From a virus: a DNA stretch of 20,774 bases. Location: positions 1-20,774 of the IMG/VR virus record IMGVR_UViG_3300042691_012853; one strand, given 5' to 3'. Shown in pieces: positions 1 to 6,810 of this stretch; position 1 is the stretch's first letter; each line of letters begins with the position of its first letter. The notes under the pieces were generated by a model. The model was not told the origin of the DNA. It searched no databases and worked only from the letters and a program-made list of their open reading frames with translations. The translations under genes were made by a program, and so were the position numbers.

Positions 1-19
1 CATTCTAAATGCTTAACGC

Positions 20-50
20 TTTGATAATTGAAATGGAATAGCTAAATTTG
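20..50 (+). promoter_or_regulatory. Bacteroidota-type promoter for the nuclease gene
   Basis: TTTG at 20-23 and TAAATTTG at 43-50 are separated by 19 nt. This fits the Bacteroidota primary sigma consensus (TTTG, about 20 nt, TAnnTTTG). The ATG at 55 follows only 4 nt after the -7 box, so transcription should begin at or within a few bases of the start codon. The transcript would then be leaderless or nearly so. No Shine-Dalgarno sequence is present. The call rests on a consensus match, not on mapped transcripts. Confidence 0.7.
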
Positions 51-54
51 AACC

Positions 55-363
55 ATGAGACCACGAAAAGTAGATACAACTCACACCGAGATTAAATCCG
101 TTTTATTGGCGAACGGATGGCTTCCGATAGACACGCACGCTTTGCCGAAGTTATGCGATTTAATCGCAGTTAAAATGATTAACGGAACTATTGCAAGCGC
201 AATGCTAATTGAGTGCAAAACCGAAAAAAGAAAAATGAAGGGCGGTAATATCATTTTTGAAACGATTTGCGATAGCTTCAAAATTCCTTTGTACGTTGTT
301 CGAAGTGGCGAGGCTATGCAAATGCTTTTGAATGGCGATTACGTTGAAAATACAGGAATCTAA
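55..363 (+). CDS. Small VRR-NUC/PD-(D/E)XK-like nuclease
   Basis: This 102-residue protein has the layout of small phage nucleases of the VRR-NUC/Holliday-resolvase-like group. There is an N-terminal helix, then a strand with an Asp (LCDLIAV, Asp35), and then IECK with Glu53 and Lys55, giving D-x17-E-x-K. The C-terminal part (PLYVVRSGEAMQMLL, about residues 78-92) matches the usual last strand and helix of such proteins. The predicted role is metal-dependent DNA cleavage, perhaps of branched or replication-intermediate DNA. It lies upstream of the terminase genes behind its own promoter. The Asp is preceded by Cys where Pro is usual in this family (PDL), so the fit is good but not perfect. 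Confidence 0.65.
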   Translation: MRPRKVDTTHTEIKSVLLANGWLPIDTHALPKLCDLIAVKMINGTIASAMLIECKTEKRKMKGGNIIFETICDSFKIPLYVVRSGEAMQMLLNGDYVENTGI

Positions 364-375
364 ATCGATTTAGTG

Positions 376-588
376 ATGAAAAAACTAAGGTGTTACAATT
401 GCCAACATGCCGGAGCGCAATTTAAGGTGCATAAATTAACTCACGTCCATTGTGCTGACCCGACTAAATATAATCAAGAAACATTTGACAAAGGAGAATT
501 TACAGCGTGGGATACATTGCGAGTGTTTAGCGATACTTGCGAAAACCATAAAATGAAAGAATCTGAAAACCTAAAGCCATGCGACTAA
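376..588 (+). CDS. Small Cys/His-rich protein, possible zinc binder
   Basis: This is a 70-residue protein of unknown function. It has Cys6-x2-Cys9 near the N-terminus, a His/Cys cluster at His23, His25 and Cys26, and Cys55-x2-His58 near the end, so one or two small zinc sites are plausible. A GTG at 373 directly precedes the chosen ATG at 376, and either could be used. It lies 12 nt after the nuclease gene and is probably co-transcribed. I recall similar small proteins being common in Bacteroidota phages but know no assigned function. Confidence 0.6.
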   Translation: MKKLRCYNCQHAGAQFKVHKLTHVHCADPTKYNQETFDKGEFTAWDTLRVFSDTCENHKMKESENLKPCD

Positions 589-622
589 ATGGAGACTACA
601 ACGAACCTAACGAATAGAAATC

Positions 623-823
623 ATGAACCAATTGCAATCAATACTTACTGACTTTGAAAATGAAACCATTACTAAGCATCAGGCTTATGATTTAATTGTA
701 ACGCTTTATAACGAATTAAGTAACGATAAATTAAAGTCTGCTAAAATGTATGGTAGGAATTTAAGCCAATTCTTATTGTCTGACCAAATAGATTTATTGG
801 CAAAAGAACTTGAGATAAAATAA
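623..823 (+). CDS. Small hypothetical protein
   Basis: The 66-residue product is not recognised. It is charged and mostly helical by composition, with no Cys pairs, signal peptide or membrane segment. It lies on the same strand as the nuclease unit, 34 nt after the preceding stop and 6 nt before the next start, which supports co-transcription. The start has no Shine-Dalgarno sequence. Confidence 0.55.
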   Translation: MNQLQSILTDFENETITKHQAYDLIVTLYNELSNDKLKSAKMYGRNLSQFLLSDQIDLLAKELEIK

Positions 824-829
824 ATAGCC

Positions 830-1057
830 ATGGTTAATCCAATAACATATATAATCGATGCCATTAATACTAGAAAGCGAGTAGTTAAGGCGTATATCGA
901 TAACGAGCGATTAATAGCCGAGTATCACAGTGAAAAGTACGAATGCACAAAAGACACTAGTTGCTACAACTTTTGGCTTATTAAAATTATGGAACAAAAA
1001 GTAAGAAGAAATGAACTTCGAACATTATTAGGGTGGGAGTTTATAAACGATTTGTAA
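830..1057 (+). CDS. Small hypothetical protein
   Basis: The 75-residue product is not recognised. It is likely helical, with a basic C-terminal half (KVRRNELRTLL). The start sits in the context GCC-ATG-G, which recurs at other starts in this window (1469, 3721 and minus-strand 17689). It is the last gene before the promoter at 1062-1093 and is packed 6 nt behind the preceding gene. No function can be given. Confidence 0.55.
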   Translation: MVNPITYIIDAINTRKRVVKAYIDNERLIAEYHSEKYECTKDTSCYNFWLIKIMEQKVRRNELRTLLGWEFINDL

Positions 1058-1061
1058 AAGA

Positions 1062-1093
1062 TTTGACAAAGCCAACAGAATAAACTATCTTTG
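1062..1093 (+). promoter_or_regulatory. Bacteroidota-type promoter, near-leaderless
   Basis: TTTG at 1062-1065 and TATCTTTG at 1086-1093 have a 20-nt spacer, a full match to the TTTG/TAnnTTTG consensus. The ATG at 1098 begins 4 nt after the -7 box, the same geometry as the promoter at 20-50. A transcript starting a few bases downstream would have almost no 5' leader. This promoter probably drives the two small genes at 1098 and 1297 and the terminase pair. Confidence 0.75.
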
Positions 1094-1097
1094 CAGC

Positions 1098-1292
1098 ATG
1101 GACACATATCGTAATAAAGTAAATACATCAAACCCTAGGGAAATAATTTTATTCATTGAAACCAGACACCCAGAATTAAAAGGATTATGTATTTATGACG
1201 ATATGCAATTAAAGAGCCTTGACGAAAAAAGAGCATTGTTTCATTTTGATCCGATTCATAAGGTTGTGCAAGTAAAAATATTTAACAACTAA
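1098..1292 (+). CDS. Small hypothetical protein, first gene of terminase unit
   Basis: The 64-residue product is not recognised. It is a small, charged, soluble protein with no membrane segment. Its ATG lies 4 nt downstream of a strong promoter -7 box, so it is probably translated from a leaderless or near-leaderless mRNA. The next gene begins 4 nt after its stop, which suggests one unit running into small and large terminase. Confidence 0.6.
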   Translation: MDTYRNKVNTSNPREIILFIETRHPELKGLCIYDDMQLKSLDEKRALFHFDPIHKVVQVKIFNN

Positions 1293-1296
1293 GGAT

Positions 1297-1464
1297 ATGG
1301 GCATTAACGCTATATCATACGCTCCGATAAATTATGAAGCCATTGAGTTTGTCAATAGCTTTAAAGATAAAGTATTTTCGCTTTACATGAACGGGGCAAA
1401 CGTTAACCCATACTACGCTTTACTCGAAAGGTATGAAAGAACTAAACTAACTATAAGGAACTAA
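1297..1464 (+). CDS. Small hypothetical protein (55 aa)
   Basis: An open frame runs from ATG 1297 to TAA 1462-1464 and encodes 55 residues beginning MGINAISYAP and ending KLTIRN. It fills the gap between the 1098 gene and small terminase exactly, 4 nt after one stop and 4 nt before the next start. It is rich in Tyr and Asn, with no recognised domain. Gene spacing and lack of any other occupant support it being real. Its function is unknown. Confidence 0.55.
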   Translation: MGINAISYAPINYEAIEFVNSFKDKVFSLYMNGANVNPYYALLERYERTKLTIRN

Positions 1465-1468
1465 TGCC

Positions 1469-1843
1469 ATGGATGAAGAAGTTAAAATAAATATGGAACA
1501 TGCAAAGGCTATTTTAGAAACTATTGCAAACAATCCAGTATATTCATTCAGCGACATATTTGTTTACTTTAAGGGCTGTACTCGTGCAACAGCATACAAT
1601 CACCACCTTGACAAATTTGACAGTATAAAAGAGGCTATAATTGATAAACGGCGCAAAGGGGTAACTACTATGTTAAGCAAATGGATTGCCAGCGATAACC
1701 CCACACTTCAAATTGCAGCCTTTAAACAGATATGCGACAACGAAGAAAGATTGAAGTTAAACCAACAGAACATCGACCACAGCAACTCGGACGGGACGCT
1801 TCGCAATATCGAAGTAAAAATAGTAAAGGATGGCAACAGTTAG
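1469..1843 (+). CDS. terS: Terminase small subunit
   Basis: The 124-residue protein lies directly upstream of, and overlaps by 14 nt, the large terminase gene, which is the usual place for the small subunit. The N-terminal part (about residues 8-60) looks like a helix-turn-helix DNA-recognition region (a YFKGCTRATAYNHH stretch followed by KFDSIKEAI). A helical stretch follows (about 60-100), as expected for oligomerisation, and the C-terminal tail is acidic then basic. The role would be recognition of the packaging site and assembly with the large subunit. The identification relies mainly on position and size, since small terminases are poorly conserved. Confidence 0.75.
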   Translation: MDEEVKINMEHAKAILETIANNPVYSFSDIFVYFKGCTRATAYNHHLDKFDSIKEAIIDKRRKGVTTMLSKWIASDNPTLQIAAFKQICDNEERLKLNQQNIDHSNSDGTLRNIEVKIVKDGNS

Positions 1844-3065
1844 CCATGTAGCCACAGAATCCTTTGAGGTGCTTTACAACAACCAGCATCCGAATTATCA
1901 CGATAGGTATAAGATATTTTTAGGAGGGCGAGGAGGTCGTAAGTCTTGGGAGATTGCGACCGCTTTAATTTTAAGAGCCTACAAATCTAAACTGCTATTC
2001 CTTTGCACCCGAGAAATTCAGAACTCTATTGGGGATTCTGTATTAAGTTTGCTTTCAAATAGGATTGAAGCATTAGGCTTAACCGATTACTTTGACATTC
2101 AAAAAACCACTATCATAGGCAAAAACGGTTCAGAGTTTAAGTTCAAAGGGCTTAACGGATTGACTATTGATAGCATTAAATCATTTGAGGGTGTCGATGT
2201 TTGTTGGGTTGAGGAGGCTCATTCGGTTAGCCAAAGAAGCTGGGAGGTTTTAATCCCAACTATCAGAAAGCAAGGCAGCGAGATATGGGCTTCATTCAAT
2301 CCCGACTTACCAACCGATCCGGTGTACGCTCGCTTCGTATTAACACCACCAGCGAATGCTTATGTAAAGAAAGTTTCATACTTAAACAATCCCGATTGCC
2401 CTCAAACGCTAATCGACGAGGCCGATTATCTAAGAAAAATAGATTACGAAGCGTATAGTCATGTTTACTTAGGCGAAGTTAGACAGCATTCAGAAGCGCA
2501 AGTATTCAAAGGCAAATATAGAGTTGAAAGTTTTGAAGTAGATAATACATTTGGTTACCCATTACAAGGGTGTGACTGGGGCTTTGACCCTGACCCGACG
2601 GTTATAATTCGAAGCTACATAAAGGAAAAGAAACTTTACATTCGTTATGAATCGTATAAAGTGGCGTGTGAGATTGAGAACCTGCCAGCGTTATTTGGAG
2701 TAATACCTGACGTAAAGAAGTGGGTAATACAACCAGATAGTTCACGCCCCGAACTAATAAACTACTTAGCACGGGCTGGGTTTGCCATTAACAGAAACGC
2801 TGGGCAACTTAAATGGGCAGGTTGTGTTGAGGATCGCATCGACTTCATGCGTAACTTTGAGGCAATAATCATACATCCCGAATGCAAACATACAGCCGAG
2901 GAGTTTAGGCTATACAGTCGAAAGGTAGACAAGAGAACAAGCGAAATACTTCCGATACTTGAAGATAAGCACAACCATTGCATCGATGCGATAGGGTACG
3001 CGTTAACGCCAATAATTAAGCGTCCTGTATCGGCTCCAAAATTTAAAGTGCCAAAATATCACTAA
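1830..3065 (+). CDS. terL: Terminase large subunit (ATPase and nuclease)
   Basis: This 411-residue DNA-packaging motor has all expected parts. The Walker A motif is GGRGGRKS (about 32-39). Walker B and the catalytic Glu pair lie in VDVCWVEEAH (Asp123, Glu128-129), and a coupling motif ASFNP lies near 154-158. In the C-terminal nuclease, acidic residues are seen in GCDWGFDPDP (about Asp248), IQPDSSRP (about Asp302) and HNHCIDAIGYA (about Asp385), consistent with an RNase H-like fold. The length is typical of the Terminase_3-like group. It would dock on the portal, pump DNA into the prohead and cut the concatemer. Unusually, the next gene is not a recognisable portal. Confidence 0.95.
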   Translation: MATVSHVATESFEVLYNNQHPNYHDRYKIFLGGRGGRKSWEIATALILRAYKSKLLFLCTREIQNSIGDSVLSLLSNRIEALGLTDYFDIQKTTIIGKNGSEFKFKGLNGLTIDSIKSFEGVDVCWVEEAHSVSQRSWEVLIPTIRKQGSEIWASFNPDLPTDPVYARFVLTPPANAYVKKVSYLNNPDCPQTLIDEADYLRKIDYEAYSHVYLGEVRQHSEAQVFKGKYRVESFEVDNTFGYPLQGCDWGFDPDPTVIIRSYIKEKKLYIRYESYKVACEIENLPALFGVIPDVKKWVIQPDSSRPELINYLARAGFAINRNAGQLKWAGCVEDRIDFMRNFEAIIIHPECKHTAEEFRLYSRKVDKRTSEILPILEDKHNHCIDAIGYALTPIIKRPVSAPKFKVPKYH

Positions 3066-3081
3066 TTAGCAAAAAACACAT

Positions 3082-3095
3082 TATATTTGTCAAAA
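3082..3095 (+). promoter_or_regulatory. Putative promoter heading the tail block
   Basis: TATATTTG at 3082-3089 matches the -7 box TAnnTTTG. No TTTG is found at the expected upstream distance. The 14-mer TATATTTGTCAAAA recurs exactly at 18035-18048 ahead of the head genes. The ATG at 3105 lies 15 nt after the -7 box. A possible TTG start at 3087 falls inside the box, which argues against it. Late promoters needing a phage activator would explain the absent -33 element, but that is inference. Confidence 0.5.
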
Positions 3096-3104
3096 CTAAA
3101 AACG

Positions 3105-3731
3105 ATGCACGTAAAGCTCTTAACTTTAAAAAGGTTAATAAACCTAGCATCAAAAAACGATTGCTCAATTCTGCTTAACCAATTGGCCGAGTTGCCATGT
3201 CCAGCCAAACTACGAATAGGATTAAGAGAGTACGCAATACCAAACAGCATAGAACAGTTTACCGATAACATTTGCTGGGGCCAACGCCTATATATGGCAA
3301 GCAAGCAAACGAATGAGTTTGAATCCATACTATACTTAGTCGCTTCATTTTACCAGCCAATACTCGACAAGTCAAAGTTCGACGACGAAAAGGTATTGAA
3401 TACGTTTGTAAGGTTGCTAAACTGCAACTCCGATCAGTTACTTCCAGTACTTAATCGCTTTTCGATATTCTTTGCCGAAATGATTAAGAACGAAGTTACC
3501 AAACTTAATCGGGAAGTAACACGCGAAATGAGAGCAGCCGAAATAAATAAACTGCAACCGTTCTCGGACATGAGTATATTAGAACTCATTGCAGATAGGT
3601 GCAAGGTTCCACTACTCGAAGCGCATTTAATCGACTACAATATTGTGCTTGTCCTACTTTGGAAGGATAAGGAAACCGACGAGTTTGGGAAAAGGTATAA
3701 CGAACTAATAACGGCGCGCCATGGTAAATGA
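3105..3731 (+). CDS. Tail assembly chaperone-like protein (tentative)
   Basis: This 208-residue helical protein heads the tail operon. I chose ATG 3105 over an in-frame TTG at 3087, because the TTG is part of a putative promoter -7 box. The N-terminal half has the pattern of Bacteroidota-phage proteins in which a short P-N-S-I-E-Q-F-T segment is followed by a GQ helix and a long helical region. The C-terminal part (ILELIADRCKVPLLEAHLI, about residues 158-176) resembles the helical 'T' part of tail assembly chaperones. That role would be binding the tape measure during tail assembly. The assignment is weak. A portal is expected here after terL, but the protein is far too short and lacks portal features. 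It overlaps the next gene by 11 nt. Confidence 0.4.
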   Translation: MHVKLLTLKRLINLASKNDCSILLNQLAELPCPAKLRIGLREYAIPNSIEQFTDNICWGQRLYMASKQTNEFESILYLVASFYQPILDKSKFDDEKVLNTFVRLLNCNSDQLLPVLNRFSIFFAEMIKNEVTKLNREVTREMRAAEINKLQPFSDMSILELIADRCKVPLLEAHLIDYNIVLVLLWKDKETDEFGKRYNELITARHGK

Positions 3732-4146
3732 GATTAAACGATTAGCCTTGTTAGCGGGTGCTGATGTAGTGATATACGACACCTCGGAGTTTCAGAACAT
3801 ACTCGCTGATGCTACGAACATTGGTAAGGTTGTTTGTTTATTCGATGAAATTAATACATTTAATCAAGCAATATTAGCCAACGGAGTAAAAGAAACCTAT
3901 TCATTAGTCGTTACCTTTTGCAAACAAGTTCAATTCGAGAATACAGCCGAGAACAATGCAGCAACAATGAACGCTATGCAAACTTGCACGCGAAGTTTCT
4001 TAATGAATTTATCTAGGAGTGAATACTTTGGTAAACTAATTGTATCACAGACATCGAAGTACACAGAGAACAATACCGATGCTAACCTGATGGGTTATAA
4101 AATGAATATTGAAATTGTGCTGTTGAATGGCTATATCGAATGTTGA
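3721..4146 (+). CDS. Possible tail terminator/neck protein
   Basis: The 141-residue protein is mixed alpha/beta. A strand (VVCLFDEIN, about 38-46) is followed by LANGVKETYSLVVTFCKQ and then a long helix (NAATMNAMQTCTRSFLMNL). That strand-strand-helix order resembles small siphovirus tail-terminator or head-tail joining proteins seen in Bacteroidota phages. It overlaps the previous gene by 11 nt and the next by 20 nt, so the three are translationally coupled. The start has the context GCC-ATG-G. The function is inferred from pattern and neighbours only. Confidence 0.4.
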   Translation: MVNEIKRLALLAGADVVIYDTSEFQNILADATNIGKVVCLFDEINTFNQAILANGVKETYSLVVTFCKQVQFENTAENNAATMNAMQTCTRSFLMNLSRSEYFGKLIVSQTSKYTENNTDANLMGYKMNIEIVLLNGYIEC

Positions 4147-4639
4147 TATAAAAAAGAGCTGTGAGGAACTTGTTGAGGACATTTTCAGCAAGGGTAAAAC
4201 TATTCATGGTAATAAACTTTCGAGTAAGATTAAGGATATGGTCGTTGTTGAGGGAAATAAGAACTCAGCACGAGTGTTAGTACCTTACTGGTTCTCGGTT
4301 ACGCAGTACGGAAGGGGGAAACGTAAGACCAATAATACCGAATGGACAGACACAGGACTGGTTAATCGAAAGGGAGAGGCTGTATTAATTTCGACATTTC
4401 AACTTGCTTTGTATGAATGGATGAAGAAGTACAACCGATTCCAAAGCAGAACGCCATTAGGTAAAGTAAACGATGCTAAAAGCCTTGCATACTATATCAA
4501 CGCCAATGGCAACTATCACCACAGGCAAAAGGTTTACATCGACATTTATGATACATTAACGATTAAACTGGTCGAAGATTTAACGAAAGAAGTTGGTCGA
4601 ATAGCGTTAAGGATAACCTCAGAACTAATAAAACTATAA
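4127..4639 (+). CDS. Possible tail completion/neck protein
   Basis: The 170-residue protein carries VPYWFSVTQYGRGKRKTN (about residues 52-69), followed by a Trp-rich helix (ALYEWMKKYNRFQSRTPLGK) and YHHRQKVYIDIYDTL. I associate this YGRG...W..K arrangement with Bacteroidota-phage neck or tail-completion proteins, similar in size to HK97 gp10-like proteins. It would act at the head-tail junction during assembly. It overlaps the preceding gene by 20 nt. Recognition is by pattern only. Confidence 0.45.
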   Translation: MAISNVDIKKSCEELVEDIFSKGKTIHGNKLSSKIKDMVVVEGNKNSARVLVPYWFSVTQYGRGKRKTNNTEWTDTGLVNRKGEAVLISTFQLALYEWMKKYNRFQSRTPLGKVNDAKSLAYYINANGNYHHRQKVYIDIYDTLTIKLVEDLTKEVGRIALRITSELIKL

Positions 4640-4641
4640 CT

Positions 4642-4764
4642 ATGGATACATTTGATTATTTTATATTGATATTAAAAGTATTAATAGGGATTGCAACTGT
4701 TAATGTTTTATTCATGCTTTATCTTTTGGTACGTTCATGGATTGATAAAACAGATTTGAAATGA
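4642..4764 (+). CDS. Very small membrane protein in tail operon (40 aa)
   Basis: An open frame from ATG 4642 to TGA 4762-4764 encodes 40 residues. One continuous hydrophobic segment spans about residues 7-29 (FILILKVLIGIATVNVLF and onward), then a charged end (RSWIDKTDLK) that would face the cytoplasm. It starts 2 nt after the previous stop and its stop overlaps the next start as ATGA, so it is tightly coupled. It could be a holin-like or pinholin-like protein, a membrane anchor or an inhibitor of superinfection. The sequence does not decide among these. Confidence 0.55.
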   Translation: MDTFDYFILILKVLIGIATVNVLFMLYLLVRSWIDKTDLK

Positions 4765-5702
4765 TTGAAGTAGTAAGCACCCCAGCCGCCGTAATCGATG
4801 CCACGGTATCACCAGCCGAAGTAAGTTACTTGGTTGCAACCGAAAGCCCTGTTGTGTTTGGGATTCAGCGAAAAGACGGTATTATTGTTGCTGTTCAATC
4901 AGTAATAAGCCCTCCAGATGAAACATATATTGAATATAGCGGTGGGTTTGAAGCATCCGTAGGAGATAGTATTGCTCTTTACGATTCTCTAAATGATGTA
5001 ATGATAAACACAACAGTTTTAACAGTAGATAGTCCGACTGAAATTATAGTAGATTTAGCCTTTGATGCTAGATATGCAACAGATTTAACATACTTTCTAA
5101 ACTTAACACAGAGGGCTAACTACTATTTAGAGTGCAGGTTGAAAGTTAACGGGACATATCAAACTACTACGATGCGTTTTTCTCCAAACACAAAAGGATA
5201 TGTTAAAGCAGATATTGCTCAATTCCTTTCGAGCGAAGTAACTGGGGAGAAAACAGGGAACTACATTGAAAACTCAGCGGCCGAAACAAATCAAAGCGGA
5301 TCATTTACATTTGAATATCGCGAGCGATACTTAGGAGATACGAATACATGGACCGAAGAAGGTAACACATGGTACTATATTTTCTTTGTTCGAAGTAAAG
5401 AGCAAGGCAGTAATCTTTATGAGTACGTGGCAACGGCAAACACGGAAGGGGCGTTTGTTAATATATTTGAGAAAATACCTTGGACTGTTGGTACTCCTTT
5501 AGATATTCAGTTTTGGTGGAATCCAGCATTTGCAGCACTCAAAGGAACGCTAAAGATATACAGCGCGGCCAATGTTTTACTTGACACGATAACCATTGCA
5601 CTCGATACTGCTTGCACAGGATATTTAACCAGCGTTAAAGTTTCACAGGACACAATACCCGAACTAGCCGACCACATGACACTTGAAATTGAGGAGGTAT
5701 AA
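4761..5702 (+). CDS. Tail-tip or adhesin structural protein
   Basis: The 313-residue protein is beta-rich and Thr/Ser/Tyr-rich, with no signal peptide. The middle (about 117-165: NYYLECRLKVNG, then FSPNTKGYVKADIAQFL) matches a pattern common in Bacteroidota-phage tail-tip proteins, where beta strands precede an 'NxxGxxxxDI' turn. The C-terminal half has two or three further beta-sandwich-like stretches. It sits in the tail operon immediately before two adhesin genes and likely forms part of the distal tail or host-binding apparatus. A specific structural role cannot be assigned. It shares ATGA with the previous gene. Confidence 0.5.
   Translation: MIEVVSTPAAVIDATVSPAEVSYLVATESPVVFGIQRKDGIIVAVQSVISPPDETYIEYSGGFEASVGDSIALYDSLNDVMINTTVLTVDSPTEIIVDLAFDARYATDLTYFLNLTQRANYYLECRLKVNGTYQTTTMRFSPNTKGYVKADIAQFLSSEVTGEKTGNYIENSAAETNQSGSFTFEYRERYLGDTNTWTEEGNTWYYIFFVRSKEQGSNLYEYVATANTEGAFVNIFEKIPWTVGTPLDIQFWWNPAFAALKGTLKIYSAANVLLDTITIALDTACTGYLTSVKVSQDTIPELADHMTLEIEEV
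5692..5698 (+). promoter_or_regulatory. Strong Shine-Dalgarno (AGGAGGT) before adhesin gene
   Basis: AGGAGGT lies 4 nt before the ATG at 5703, inside the last codons of the preceding gene (Glu-Glu-Val). Strong Shine-Dalgarno sequences are rare in Bacteroidota, where the anti-SD of 16S rRNA is often occluded. This one could be an accident of the coding sequence, but two more occur at 19168 and 20257. Confidence 0.5.
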
Positions 5703-6803
5703 ATGGCTGTAATCACACCCATACGAATTAATGTAAAGTTTGACGACCGTGGTCAATACCTACGCTGGTATTACAACGGCTGGCACCATTACTTTTTCAA
5801 AAGTGCAGATGAGGAGTTTAATACGTCGGGTGAAAAGTATCGTACAAAGTTAACTTATAAGCTAACTTTAGGCGACGAGGCTTTGACAAAAAAACAACTA
5901 ACTGCCATTAGCGGGCTATTCAAAGGCAGGGTTGCTCAAATGTTAACTAGCGATGGTTGGAAAGCCATTACCATTGAGGACAAATCTATTGACTATGGAC
6001 GACACGATTTAACAGGGGCAGGGGTTGACTTAACTATTAACGTTTGGGCAAAGGTTGGGGTTTACACTCCGATGCTTCCTGTTACTATTACCCCGCCCGA
6101 ACCTGAACCAGTTTACACAGATATAAAATACGGCTCGCTATACAACTGGTTTTCTGCGACCGATGTTAGGGGTATTGCTAATGGTGATTTTGATGTACCG
6201 ACAAGGGACGAATGGGCTGCTTTAATTCAGCACATAAACCCGGCAATAGACCCGGTATTAGATTTTACTGGCTATACTAACATTGGAGGGTATTTAAAAG
6301 AAAATACTTCAACTTATTGGGACTCTCCAAATACAGGGGCAAGTAATATATATGGGTTTAATGGGCGTGGGGTTGGTATTAGGAATTTAACGGGTACGTT
6401 TAGTTTTGAAAAATCACAAACTTATATACACAGTAAAACGCTTTATTCAGCAACAAGGAATTATTACATAGTCTTAAATAAAGATAATTCGGAAATTACA
6501 ATAAGCTTAACAGTTAATATCAACGCATTAAAACAAGGAAACTCTATTCGTTTAGTTCGCCCCGCAACCGAATCCGACCCAATAGGCGACGGCTCGCCAT
6601 GCGCTCCTTACATTGGCAATGATGGCAAAGTTTATCGAACTGTAAGGATTGGCACACAGGTTTGGACGGCAGATAACTTAGCAGAAACAAAGTTTGCTAA
6701 CGGAGACACTATTCCAACCGTAACCGATAACGGCGAATGGGCAGCACTAACAACGGGCGCAAGGTGCGCTTATGATAACGACGAATCAAACGTACTAATT
6801 TAA
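5703..6803 (+). CDS. Tail adhesin with circularly permuted FISUMP domain
   Basis: This 366-residue protein has three parts. Residues 1-125 are a docking domain shared with the protein at 7179 (VITPIRIN, then LRWYYNGWHHYFF). A Pro-rich hinge follows (TITPPEPEP, about 128-136). The rest is a domain of the Fibrobacter succinogenes major paralogous type in reversed order. The usual C-terminal half comes first (YGSLYNWFSA, DVPTRDEWAAL, GGYLKE, YWDSPNTGASN..GF, SIRLVRP; 143-286). The usual N-terminal half comes last (DGKVYRTVRIGTQVWTADNL, then DNGEWAALTTGARCAYDND; 308-360). The predicted role is host-surface recognition at the tail tip. I recall FISUMP-like domains from surface proteins and phage tail fibres of Bacteroidota. 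No reverse transcriptase or template repeat is visible in the window. Confidence 0.75.
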   Translation: MAVITPIRINVKFDDRGQYLRWYYNGWHHYFFKSADEEFNTSGEKYRTKLTYKLTLGDEALTKKQLTAISGLFKGRVAQMLTSDGWKAITIEDKSIDYGRHDLTGAGVDLTINVWAKVGVYTPMLPVTITPPEPEPVYTDIKYGSLYNWFSATDVRGIANGDFDVPTRDEWAALIQHINPAIDPVLDFTGYTNIGGYLKENTSTYWDSPNTGASNIYGFNGRGVGIRNLTGTFSFEKSQTYIHSKTLYSATRNYYIVLNKDNSEITISLTVNINALKQGNSIRLVRPATESDPIGDGSPCAPYIGNDGKVYRTVRIGTQVWTADNLAETKFANGDTIPTVTDNGEWAALTTGARCAYDNDESNVLI

Positions 6804-6810
6804 CGAAGCC

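Noticed and set aside
579-617. 12-codon ORF overlapping the end of the Cys/His-rich gene
   Set aside because: Too short to support, with no coding signature and no start signal.
3062-3328. Minus-strand ORF of 88 codons over the start of the 3105 gene
   Set aside because: It is a shadow of the well-supported plus-strand gene and would read across a promoter; its composition is not protein-like.
3713-3726. GGCGCGCC directly followed by ATGG (rare G/C palindrome plus start) in an AT-rich genome, reminiscent of a cloning junction
   Set aside because: The reading frame passes through unbroken into plausible protein and both flanks look native; it is most likely a coincidence.
3700-3740. Possible programmed frameshift joining the 3105 and 3721 genes, as in tail assembly chaperones
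   Set aside because: No slippery heptamer is visible in the 11-nt overlap and the downstream gene has a good ATG.
5462-5469. TATATTTG inside the gene at 4761
   Set aside because: It codes for Ile-Phe within a conserved-looking stretch, no start or -33 box is near, and the same octamer also occurs by chance at 8872-8879 in coding sequence.
6120-6800. Possible diversity-generating retroelement target (FISUMP-like domains are sometimes variable regions)
   Set aside because: No reverse transcriptase, template repeat or second copy of the region was found in the window.
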